Of a stretch of 6,609 bases of DNA, positions 1-6,609 are shown one piece after another. The position numbers and the translations under genes were made by a program. Source of the DNA: Thermoplasmata archaeon (lineage in GTDB: Archaea > Thermoplasmatota > JAKEGO01); NCBI GenBank assembly GCA_022615805.1, contig JAKEGO010000151.1, forward strand, positions 1 through 6,609. The letters run 5' to 3'. The notes under the pieces were generated by a model. That model worked only from the letters and a program-made list of their open reading frames with translations. It was not told the origin of the DNA and ran no database searches. Position 1 is the first letter of the stretch, and every line of letters starts with the position of its first letter.

Positions 1-3000
1 GATTATCGGGGCGAGCATCAGGGACCGGACGCCACGCTCCGTGAGGAAGGCCCTCGCCCTCCCGGTGTAGCGGGACGCATCGGTCTGGACCAGCTGCCCC
101 CGATGGAGCGGCCCCTCCCAAATGCCGAATATGCTGTCGCGGAGCGTTATCGCGGAAGCACCGCTGTCGGACAGTGGCGCTGCACCGGCGGCCGCCCACA
201 CGTAATGCATCGTCGCACGGGGATGGCCGTCGACGCCCGCCTGGTTCTCGAAGATGCAGACGCGGGAGATCCCCGTCGCGCTCCCGAGCCTCATCAGTAT
301 CTCCTGGATGCCCTCCTCCCATGACGGCGTCTGGAGGAACCGCTCCGCGGAGTAGCTCACGGCCTCCAGGATGTCGTCCCTCCGCCTGAGCTCCTCCTCG
401 GCCCGGATGCGCTCCGTCGTGTCGGTGATGAACCCCTCGATGGCGACGAGCCCGCCCCTGTCGTCGAAGACCCCTTCGCCCTGCTCCCACACCCACTTCT
501 CGATGCCGTCCGCGCTCCTGATGCGGTAGACAAGCTGGAACGGGCGTCTCTCCCGCATGGCGACCTGGATCTCGGCCCACACCCGGTCACTGTGGTCGCG
601 GTGTATGAGGTCCGCGAAGGCCACCTTCGCGTTCCCGACGAGGTCCTCGGGGACGTGGCCCGTCAGGTCGATGCACCCGTGGCTGACGAACTCCATGGTC
701 CTGTGCGCGTCGTTCGCGCACCTGTACGCCATCCCGGGCAGGTTGCCCATCAGGGTCGAGAGCGCCCGCTGGCTCTCTCGGAGAGCCCCCTCCGCCTTTA
801 GCCTGTCGGTGATGTCGAGGATGACCGCGAACGCCCCCCTGTACCTCCCCTCCGAATCGATTATCGGGACCGCGGACGTTATCGTGGGGACCTTCTGGCC
901 GTCCTTCCGCGTGAAATTGACCTCGTAGGAGCCGAGCTGGCCCGTGGCGCGTCGGTCCATCTGCGCCATCATCACGTCCCTGTCCTCCCCGTCCAGGAAC
1001 TCGACGACGCGGTGGCCGATGATCTCCTCCCGCGGGCGGCCGAGGATGTCGCAGTGCCTCTGGTTCACGTACACGATGACCCCGTTCTCGTCGCGAACGC
1101 CGAGCCCCTCGTTCATGGTCTCGACGAGGGTCCTGAAGCGCCCCTCGCTCTCCTTCAGCGCCTCCTCGGCCGACTTTGCCTCCGTCACGTCCTCGTATAT
1201 CGAGACGAAGAACCCCTTCCTCGGGCTGTACGCGGAGATGGAGAACCACCTGTCGAGCGCCTCGATGCGCGCCTCGAACTTCGCCTGCTCCCCCGTCGTG
1301 GCGACCTCCGCGAACGCCCGCAGGAGGTTCGGCTCGGTCCCTTCCAGCCCGGGCATGATCTCCGTGGCCGTCCTGCCGATGATGCTCTCCCGGCCCATCC
1401 CGACGAACCTCTGGAACGCGTCGTTCACCTCGAGGAAGACGAAGTCGACGACGCGCCCGTTCGCGTCCTCCACGACCTTGTTGTACGCGAAGCCGTTGAG
1501 CATGTTGTCGAACAGCGACCTGTACCGGAGCTCCGACTCCTTGAGCGCCTCCAGGGCCCACTTGCGCTCGGTGATGTCGAGGAGGAATCCCTCGATGTAC
1601 CCCTCGTCCGGGTAGATCTGAGCGGAGAGGCTCCCCCAGAAGACGGTGCCGTCGGACCTCTTGAGGCGCGCCTCGAAGTTGTCCACCTTCCCCGCGACCT
1701 TGAGCTTCGCGAGGAGCCTGTCCCTCGTCCTCGGCTCGACGTAGGTCTCCCCGGACCTGAACTTGCCGATGAAATCGTTGCGGTCGGCGTAACCGAAGAT
1801 GCGCGAGAGCTGGGCGTTGCACTCTATGATCTCGCCCGTGGATATCCTCGTCCGGTACAGGCCGACGAGCGCGTTGTCGAAGAGGTTCCGGTACTTCTCC
1901 TTGCTCAGGATGAGCTCCTCCTCGACCCTCTTCCGCTCCGCGACCTCGAGCTTCAGGTGGTCGTAGGCGGTCCGGAGCTCGCTCGTGCGCTCCCCGACCA
2001 GCTCCTCCAGGTGGTCCCGGTGATCGCGCAGCTCCTCCTCGGCCTGCCTCCTGAGCGTGACGTCCCTGACCGTGCCCATGGTGGCGGCCTCGCCGCCGTG
2101 CGTGATGGGGGACACCGAGAACTCGCAATGCCTTACGCTCCCGTCCCTCGTGACGATGCGCGCCTCCCACATCCTCCCGCCCTGGTCGATACCGCCCACC
2201 GCTGCGGCGACGATCTCCCTGTCGTCGGGGTGGACGATGTCCATCAGCCCCTTCCCGAGGAGGTCGGCCCGCGTATATCCCGTCATCTCCCTCGCCCTCT
2301 CGTTGGCGAAGATGAACCGGTCCCCCCTGTGTATGTAGACCGCGTCGTGGCTCTGCTCGATGAGCGTGCGGTACCGCGCCTCGCTCTCCTTGAGGGCCTC
2401 CTCGGTCCCCCTCCTCAGGGTGATGTCCCTGACGGCCCCGAGTATGGCGTACGCGCCGCCGAACGTTATCCTCGAGATCGAGAACTCGCAGTGGCGCACG
2501 TTCCTCATCTTCGTGACGGTCCTCGCCTCGTAGACGTTGCGGACGCCCTCGCCGGCCGCCCTGCGACGCTCGAGGTCGAGGATGAACTCGCGGTCCTCGC
2601 CGTGGAGCAGGTCGCCGAGCGAGAGACCCGAGAGCTCGCCCTTCCCATAACCCGTCACCTCGGTCGCCCTGTCATTGGTGAAGACGAACCTCTCCCCCTG
2701 GTAGATGAAGACCATGTCGTGGCTCCGCTCCACGAGCGAGCGGTACTTCTCCTCGCTCTCGTGGAGAGCCTCCTCCGCCCGCTTCCTGTCGGTGATGTCG
2801 CGCGCGATGCCCTGTATGGCGACCGGGACGCCCTTCTCCTTGATGACCGAGGACAGGGTCTCGACCCATACCGTCCTCCCGTCCTTCCTCCTCAGCATGT
2901 ACTCGGATATCTCCCGCTGCCTCCCCGTCGCGGCGATCTCCTCGAGGGTCCTGCGCGCCAACGGAAGGAACCCGTCGTCTATGACGGAATCGAGGCTCAT

Positions 3001-4437
3001 CCCCCGGATCTCGTCCCTCGAGCACCCGAGCATCTCGAGGGTGATGCTGTTCGCGTCGAGGAACCGCCCGTCGAAGTCGTGGACGTACACCGCCTCCAGG
3101 GACCGGTCGAAGAGGGCGCGGTAGCGCTCCTCGCTCTCGCGGAGAGCCTCCTCTGCCCTCTCCCTCTCGGTGACATCGACCATCTGGACGATGAGCCCGC
3201 CCTCGAACGGGGCGATGGAGAGGTCGAGCGTGCGCGTCTCGCCGCCCTTCCTGGCGATCTCGACACCGGGGATCCACGCCTGGCCCTTGTCCAGCGCCTT
3301 CCTGACGTCCTGCTCCATCCGCAATCGCCTCGCGGCGTTCGGGAAGAGCTTCTCCATCCAGTCGTTGAGGTCTCGGACCTCGGTCCCGTGATATCCCGTG
3401 AGCTCGAGGACAGCGTCGTTGTACGAGGCGATCTCGCCGCCGGACAGGACGATCACCGTCGGGATCGGGTTCCGAGCGACCGCCGCGAGGAGCCTCTCAT
3501 GGACCTGCGAGCTGGAGACGCTCTCCTCGATGAGCCTTTCGGCGGTCTCCTGCAATTCGCGAGTGACCTCGAGGAGCCCCTCCGGGTCGACGGGCGGGGC
3601 GGGCTGGGCCTGCGCGGCGGCGGGCGCGCCGGCGTCCCTCGCCGCGACCGCGCCCATCAGCACGGTCACGAGCGCCTGGCGCCCGTCGATGGTCTCCACG
3701 TACGACCGCCCGGCGAGGGGGATCCGGCCGCCGTCCCTTCCGATGAACGTCGTGCATAGGTCGGACTCCCCGCGCGTCCTGAGCGCATCCGCGAAACGGA
3801 CGAGGGCCTCTGGGTCCCCGGCATCGAGCTCCTCCCACCTCATCGCGAGGAGCTCGTTCCTCCTTCGGCCGATGGCATCCTGGCCCGAACGGTTGACCTC
3901 GATGAACCGCCCCGGGACGCCGTCCGGTGGCAACTGGTTCACCAGGACGGGTCTGTCGATGGCGTCCATGAACCGCAGGACGGTCTCCATCGACCTGGTC
4001 ACGTTGCCGCCCGAAAGGAGCCTCGGCGCCGTCAGCCGCGGCCTCGCGATTATCGGCATCGCCGTGGTCTCGGGCGGCGAGACGGCGCCCGGCACCAGGA
4101 ATCCTGCGGAGGCCTCGTCCTCGGCGGCGACGACGTCGGCCGCGTGGAGCGGCGAGAGGACCTGCTCGAGGAGGTCGACGGCCGTCCTCCCCTCGGGGAC
4201 GACGAGCACCGTCGTCTGGGGGCTCCGCTCCCAGAGCTCGCGGGCCACGAGCCACTGCTGGGACCAGTCGAGCTCGCGGTCGACCACCGCCATGGAGAGG
4301 ACGCCGTCGCGGATGGCCCGTTCGAGCATCCCCCAGTCGGTTATCCTGACGACCTGGCCGGCGGCGGCGGGGAACCTCGATGACTGGGCCTCCCAAGCCT
4401 CAGAACCAAGGACCACACCGATCTTCTCTCCCGCCAT
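1..4437 (-). CDS. Very large multi-PAS/GAF sensor protein with N-terminal receiver-like domain (3' end outside window)
   Basis: From ATG 4437 the frame stays open for 1479 codons to the window edge. Domains seen by hand translation: a receiver-like fold at 1-115 (VVDREL with Asp53 at the usual phospho-acceptor place, but without the β1 acidic pair or the usual Thr and Lys, so probably a pseudo-receiver); PAS at about 145-265; an Ala/Pro-rich linker (269-283) and helix; PAS at about 315-425, 438-552, 565-676, 689-797, 849-960, 972-1088, 1101-1214 and 1225-1345; then the start of a GAF domain from about 1360. Most PAS units end in a (D)IT(E/D)R-type motif followed by a short helix such as EEALRESEERYR (429-440), the normal connector between PAS units. 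A longer coiled coil spans 798-848. No membrane segment is visible. The last visible codons (SLMLAPII) are typical inside a GAF domain, so a kinase or other output module probably follows beyond position 1. It is most likely a sensor histidine kinase, but this is not shown here. ATG 4437 is preferred because the first β-strand follows immediately and a TATA box lies at a suitable distance. Ligands are unknown. Confidence 0.93.
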   Translation of the reverse strand, partial: MAGEKIGVVLGSEAWEAQSSRFPAAAGQVVRITDWGMLERAIRDGVLSMAVVDRELDWSQQWLVARELWERSPQTTVLVVPEGRTAVDLLEQVLSPLHAADVVAAEDEASAGFLVPGAVSPPETTAMPIIARPRLTAPRLLSGGNVTRSMETVLRFMDAIDRPVLVNQLPPDGVPGRFIEVNRSGQDAIGRRRNELLAMRWEELDAGDPEALVRFADALRTRGESDLCTTFIGRDGGRIPLAGRSYVETIDGRQALVTVLMGAVAARDAGAPAAAQAQPAPPVDPEGLLEVTRELQETAERLIEESVSSSQVHERLLAAVARNPIPTVIVLSGGEIASYNDAVLELTGYHGTEVRDLNDWMEKLFPNAARRLRMEQDVRKALDKGQAWIPGVEIARKGGETRTLDLSIAPFEGGLIVQMVDVTERERAEEALRESEERYRALFDRSLEAVYVHDFDGRFLDANSITLEMLGCSRDEIRGMSLDSVIDDGFLPLARRTLEEIAATGRQREISEYMLRRKDGRTVWVETLSSVIKEKGVPVAIQGIARDITDRKRAEEALHESEEKYRSLVERSHDMVFIYQGERFVFTNDRATEVTGYGKGELSGLSLGDLLHGEDREFILDLERRRAAGEGVRNVYEARTVTKMRNVRHCEFSISRITFGGAYAILGAVRDITLRRGTEEALKESEARYRTLIEQSHDAVYIHRGDRFIFANERAREMTGYTRADLLGKGLMDIVHPDDREIVAAAVGGIDQGGRMWEARIVTRDGSVRHCEFSVSPITHGGEAATMGTVRDVTLRRQAEEELRDHRDHLEELVGERTSELRTAYDHLKLEVAERKRVEEELILSKEKYRNLFDNALVGLYRTRISTGEIIECNAQLSRIFGYADRNDFIGKFRSGETYVEPRTRDRLLAKLKVAGKVDNFEARLKRSDGTVFWGSLSAQIYPDEGYIEGFLLDITERKWALEALKESELRYRSLFDNMLNGFAYNKVVEDANGRVVDFVFLEVNDAFQRFVGMGRESIIGRTATEIMPGLEGTEPNLLRAFAEVATTGEQAKFEARIEALDRWFSISAYSPRKGFFVSIYEDVTEAKSAEEALKESEGRFRTLVETMNEGLGVRDENGVIVYVNQRHCDILGRPREEIIGHRVVEFLDGEDRDVMMAQMDRRATGQLGSYEVNFTRKDGQKVPTITSAVPIIDSEGRYRGAFAVILDITDRLKAEGALRESQRALSTLMGNLPGMAYRCANDAHRTMEFVSHGCIDLTGHVPEDLVGNAKVAFADLIHRDHSDRVWAEIQVAMRERRPFQLVYRIRSADGIEKWVWEQGEGVFDDRGGLVAIEGFITDTTERIRAEEELRRRDDILEAVSYSAERFLQTPSWEEGIQEILMRLGSATGISRVCIFENQAGVDGHPRATMHYVWAAAGAAPLSDSGASAITLRDSIFGIWEGPLHRGQLVQTDASRYTGRARAFLTERGVRSLMLAPII
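2047..2745 (-). repeat. Tandem duplicated PAS units inside the large sensor gene
   Basis: Residues 565-676 (bases 2745-2410) and 689-797 (2373-2047) of the large protein are more alike than other pairs in the array, with roughly half of the positions identical by hand alignment. Shared blocks include SHDxVxI near the start, RFxF with Asn, the TGY turn, VRHCEFS (residues 647-653 and 768-774), and VRD(I/V)TLRR at the end. Both copies keep a cysteine in the RHCEF strand. This is best explained by duplication of one PAS-plus-linker unit of about 370 bases. Both copies are in frame and look intact. Confidence 0.7.
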
Positions 4438-4531
4438 GACACCACTCGTCCGCGCGCGTGCGTCCGACCGCTGTTCAGATAGCGATGGATGGCTTATAAA
4501 CATTTACTCGGCGGCGGCATGGATGGCGATG
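4438..4531. other. 94-base intergenic spacer
   Basis: This is the only clear gap between genes in the window. Apart from the BRE/TATA element, it contains a hexamer CGTCCG repeated directly at 4447-4452 and 4461-4466 (plus-strand reading), separated by an alternating purine-pyrimidine stretch, all inside the predicted leader of the large gene. No T-run on the minus strand indicates an archaeal-type terminator for the upstream gene, and no convincing stem-loop was found. The hexamer pair could be a regulator site or chance in GC-rich DNA. Confidence 0.5.
4493..4507 (-). promoter_or_regulatory. Archaeal BRE/TATA promoter for the large PAS-GAF gene
   Basis: Reading the minus strand, GTAAATG (4507-4501) is followed by TTTATAAG (4500-4493). 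This matches the archaeal layout of an A-rich TFB recognition element two bases upstream of a TATA box, and it stands out as AT-rich in very GC-rich DNA. From the usual distance of about 25 bases, transcription should start near 4470-4474, giving a leader of roughly 34-38 bases before ATG 4437. The leader has only a weak Shine-Dalgarno candidate (GAG at 4447-4445, or GGTG at 4443-4440, which is very close to the start). The promoter sits just after the stop of the upstream kinase gene, so the large gene can be transcribed independently, although read-through remains possible. The start position is predicted, not observed. Confidence 0.72.
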
Positions 4532-6133
4532 TCACTTCTGAGGTTCGCCGTCGGACCGCGCTCCGGCCGTGCCAGGTCCGGATCCGTTGCCACCGGCCGA
4601 TGGGAGCTCGATCCAGAACGTGCTCCCCCTTCCGGATGACGAGGTCAGCCCCACGTCGCCTCCCATCCTCTGCATCCCCTTCCTGACGATGGCCAGACCG
4701 ATGCCCGTGCCAGGGTATGCGTCGCTGGAGTGGAGCCTCTCGAAGACCTGGAAGATGCGGGATTGGTACTCCTCGGGGATGCCGATGCCGTTGTCCTGGA
4801 CGAAGAGGCGGATCCTCTCCCCGTGTGGCTCGCCCCAGATGCGCACCATCGGCCCGACGCCGGGGTCGACGAACTTCATCGCGTTCGTCAGGAGGTTCTG
4901 GAGCACCATCGTGACGGTGGGCCGGTGGCCCATCGCGTCGGGGAGACCGTGCTCCACGTATATCTGCGCCTGCTGCTCCCTCACCATCTGGTCGAGCTGC
5001 GAGACGACGTCGAGCACCACCGACTCCATGTTGAGCCTCTCGGCCTGGATGTCCGGGCTCGACAGCCGGTTGTAGGCGAGGAGGTCCTGGATCAACTGGT
5101 CCATGCGGTTGGCGGCATCGACGATGCGGAAGAGGTAGTCGCGCCCTATCCTGTCCAGCCTGTCCTCGTAGTCCTCGAGGAGGGCCTGGCTGAAGCCTTC
5201 CATGGCGCGGAGGGGCGCCCTGAGGTCGTGCGAGACCGAGTATGCGAACGCCTCGAGGGCGGAGTTCGCCTCCTCCAGGTCCGCGTTGGTCTTCGCGAGC
5301 TCCGTCGTCCGCTGCTCGACCAGAGCCTCGAGGCCGGCACGGTACTGTGCGAGCTCGGCCCAGGTGAGCTTGCGCTCGGTGATGTCCCTGAATACGACGA
5401 CGTGGCCGATCGCCTCGCCCTTGTCGTCGAGTATTTGCGAACCGGTGAATTCGATGTCGAGGGCGCCGTCGCCGACGGCGAGGACCGCCTCCGTGTTCGG
5501 CACCCTGGCGGTGTCGCTGAGGCCGAGCTCGCCGATCGGGTCCGCCCTGCCTTCGGTCGTGCCCACGAGCATGAATATCTCGTCGAACCTGCGCTCCAGG
5601 CACTCCTTGCCGGGGATGCCGAGCAGCGCCTCGGCCACGCCGTTGATGTACTTGATGCCGCCGTCCATGTCGGTCGCGATCACGGCGTCGCCGATGGACC
5701 GCAGCACGGTCGAGAGGTACCTCTCGCTCTCCCTCAGGAGGCGCTCCATGCGGTGCTTGTACAGGGCCATCTCGATCGTGCTGTAGATGTCCCTGTCCTC
5801 GAAGGGCTTGATTATGTAGCCGAACGGCCTCGTCTCCTTCGCCCTCTCCAGGGTCGGCTCGTCCGCGTAGGCGGTGACGTAGATTATCGGGATGTCGTAG
5901 TGCTCCAGGATGCGCGACGCGGCCTCGATGCCGTCCATCCCCCCCTTCAGTTTGATGTCCATCAGGATGAGGTCGGGGTGGTGCATCTCCGTCTCGTGGA
6001 TGGCCTCCTCGCCCGACGACGCGATGCCGGGGACCGAGTAGCCGAGCCGTTGCAACCGGCGGACGATGTCCTTCGCGACGATCCGCTCGTCCTCGACGAC
6101 GATGATGCGGACGTCATTTGCCGCCGGCACCAC
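4532..6133 (-). CDS. Hybrid response regulator/histidine kinase (REC-PAS-HisKA-HATPase)
   Basis: This is a complete 533-residue cytoplasmic signalling protein. Residues 8-128 form a receiver domain with all key residues: acidic pair Glu14/Asp15, phospho-acceptor Asp59 (LILMDIKLKGGMDGIEA), Thr87 and Lys109 (GYIIKPF). A short coiled linker (about 129-141) leads to one PAS domain (about 140-255) ending in the usual FRDITERK. A second helix (about 256-295) precedes the HisKA domain, with His302 in SVSHDLRAPLR. The HATPase domain has the N box QNLLTNAMKF (412-421, Asn417), G1 DNGIGIP (447-453), F box FQVFERLH (461-468) and G2 GTGIGLAI (475-482). Residues 512-533 are a Gly/Ser-rich tail. Every catalytic motif is intact, so it should be an active kinase. 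With the receiver at the N-terminus, phosphorylation by another kinase, plausibly the overlapping upstream gene, could control its activity (inference). The PAS ligand is unknown. The start is GTG 6133 or GTG 6130. Confidence 0.95.
   Translation of the reverse strand: MVPAANDVRIIVVEDERIVAKDIVRRLQRLGYSVPGIASSGEEAIHETEMHHPDLILMDIKLKGGMDGIEAASRILEHYDIPIIYVTAYADEPTLERAKETRPFGYIIKPFEDRDIYSTIEMALYKHRMERLLRESERYLSTVLRSIGDAVIATDMDGGIKYINGVAEALLGIPGKECLERRFDEIFMLVGTTEGRADPIGELGLSDTARVPNTEAVLAVGDGALDIEFTGSQILDDKGEAIGHVVVFRDITERKLTWAELAQYRAGLEALVEQRTTELAKTNADLEEANSALEAFAYSVSHDLRAPLRAMEGFSQALLEDYEDRLDRIGRDYLFRIVDAANRMDQLIQDLLAYNRLSSPDIQAERLNMESVVLDVVSQLDQMVREQQAQIYVEHGLPDAMGHRPTVTMVLQNLLTNAMKFVDPGVGPMVRIWGEPHGERIRLFVQDNGIGIPEEYQSRIFQVFERLHSSDAYPGTGIGLAIVRKGMQRMGGDVGLTSSSGRGSTFWIELPSAGGNGSGPGTAGARSDGEPQK
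6114..6133 (-). other. 20-base gene overlap with tandem GTG start codons
   Basis: The upstream kinase ends at TGA 6116-6114, while the downstream receiver-kinase frame opens at GTG 6133-6131, followed at once by a second GTG at 6130-6128. No in-frame ATG lies near the first receiver strand (VRIIVVEDE), so one of these two GTG codons is the likely start. No well-spaced Shine-Dalgarno sequence is seen; the G-run just upstream abuts the start codon. Initiation may depend on ribosomes finishing the upstream gene. Which GTG is used cannot be decided from the sequence. Confidence 0.6.
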
Positions 6134-6609
6134 CCCCGATGACGTTGTCGAACTCGATGGAGAACCTCGTCCCCCTCGACGCGTCGAGCTCGATCGTGCC
6201 GTCGATCTGCGCCGTCAGCGTCGTGACGAGCTCCAGGCCCAGCGATTCCGTGCTGCGGAAGTCGATCCCCCGGGGGAAGCCGATGCCGTCGTCCGCGACG
6301 ACGATGCGCGCCCGGGCGCCCGTCCACGAGACGGAGACGGAGATCGTGCCGCCCCTCCCGCCGGGGAAGGCGTGCTTCAGGCAGTTGGAGACCAGTTCGT
6401 TCACGATGAGGCCGCAGGGCACTCCGCGGTCCACGCCCACCGGCATCTCCTCGCCCTGGATGTCGAGCCTTATCTTCTCGGGGTCGACGCCGTAGGTCTG
6501 GAAGAGGTGGTAGCAGAGGCTCTGGGCGTACTCGAAGAAGTCGATCTTGCCGAGGTCCCTCGACTGGTAGAGCTTGTCGTGGATGAGGGCCATCGAGCGC
6601 ACGCGGTCC
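6114..6609 (-). CDS. Sensor histidine kinase, HisKA_2/HATPase type, C-terminal fragment (5' end outside window)
   Basis: This is the C-terminal 164 codons of a histidine kinase whose ATPase domain donates phosphate from ATP to a histidine in the preceding HisKA_2 domain. The visible part begins with the RVRSMALIHDKLYQSRDL motif (fragment residues 2-19), which in this family closes the HisKA_2 helical domain. The HATPase domain follows: N box IVNELVSNCLKHAF (68-81, Asn75), G1 box DDGIGFP (106-112), G2-like SLGLELV (122-128), and a final GTRFSIEF strand (146-153). The protein ends at TGA 6116-6114. The phospho-accepting histidine should lie upstream of the window. A GTG at 6602 is inside the conserved motif and is not a credible start, because the frame stays open to the window edge. 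No membrane segment is visible. The 3' end overlaps the next gene by 20 bases, which suggests a shared message. The family assignment is firm; the signal sensed cannot be inferred from this fragment. Confidence 0.93.
   Translation of the reverse strand, partial: DRVRSMALIHDKLYQSRDLGKIDFFEYAQSLCYHLFQTYGVDPEKIRLDIQGEEMPVGVDRGVPCGLIVNELVSNCLKHAFPGGRGGTISVSVSWTGARARIVVADDGIGFPRGIDFRSTESLGLELVTTLTAQIDGTIELDASRGTRFSIEFDNVIGGGAGGK

Noticed and set aside
587..2170. Minus-strand open frame of 527 codons within the large PAS gene
   Set aside because: It is an out-of-frame reading of the PAS array, dominated by Arg, Gly and Ala with no domain match. The other long minus-strand frames at 2672-3277 and 3497-4396 are rejected for the same reason.
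1012..3759. Plus-strand open frame of 915 codons opposite the large PAS gene
   Set aside because: It lies exactly in register with the minus-strand codons and is open because TTA, CTA and TCA codons are absent from that stretch of this GC-rich gene. Its translation is rich in Pro, Leu, Arg and Asp, with no recognisable domain, while the minus strand encodes clear PAS domains throughout.
403..4020. Heme- or flavin-binding assignment for individual PAS domains
   Set aside because: No LOV-type cysteine motif (GRNCRFLQ-like) was seen, and no axial heme histidine could be placed with confidence by eye. Naming a ligand would be a guess.
3398..4639. Plus-strand open frame of 413 codons spanning the spacer and parts of two genes
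   Set aside because: It has a Ser/Arg/Thr-rich composition typical of a shadow frame, and it crosses the promoter as well as two well-supported minus-strand genes.
6114..6117. ATGA stop/start overlap as the start of the receiver-kinase gene
   Set aside because: This ATG is out of frame with the receiver domain and leads into a Ser/Arg-rich shadow frame. The receiver frame needs GTG 6133 or 6130.
4730..6142. Plus-strand open frame of 470 codons opposite the receiver-kinase gene
   Set aside because: It is also in register with the minus-strand codons and has the same cause. The minus strand carries every receiver and kinase motif.
6600..6602. GTG as the start codon of the right-hand kinase
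   Set aside because: It encodes the Val inside the conserved RVRSMALIH motif and the frame continues to the window edge, so the gene is cut by the window.

Overview
The window looks like archaeal chromosomal DNA of high GC content. The strongest evidence is a promoter of archaeal type at about 4493-4507 on the minus strand, where an A-rich BRE-like block sits two bases upstream of a TTTATAAG TATA box. Arginine is often encoded by AGG, and all three genes belong to families that are abundant in euryarchaea such as methanogens and Thermoplasmata relatives. A narrower taxonomic assignment would be a guess. No RNA gene, CRISPR array, insertion sequence, attachment site or origin was seen.

Everything runs on the minus strand, so the reading order is from right to left. 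(1) 6609-6114 is the 3' end of a HisKA_2-type sensor histidine kinase; its start and its phospho-accepting histidine lie beyond the window. (2) 6133-4532 is a complete 533-residue hybrid signalling protein (receiver, PAS, HisKA, HATPase). It overlaps gene 1 by 20 bases and starts at GTG. (3) A 94-base spacer (4531-4438) carries the BRE/TATA promoter. (4) 4437-1 is one uninterrupted reading frame of 1479 codons with no stop inside the window. It encodes a very long sensor: a degenerate receiver-like domain, nine PAS domains by hand count, and the beginning of a GAF domain. Its C-terminus, and so its output domain, is outside the window. This frame is easy to miss because it has no stop here and because long GC-driven shadow frames overlap it on both strands.

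Working model (inference): genes 1 and 2 are translated from one message. The gene 1 kinase may phosphorylate the receiver of gene 2, whose own kinase module may act as a second relay step. The large PAS/GAF protein has its own promoter and could be a further cytoplasmic sensor feeding the same circuit. No transmembrane segment or signal peptide is visible in any of the three visible protein portions, so sensing appears to be intracellular. The individual families are well known. The unusual points are the size of the PAS array, its pseudo-receiver head, and the recent-looking duplication of two adjacent PAS units. I do not see evidence of a wholly new kind of system.
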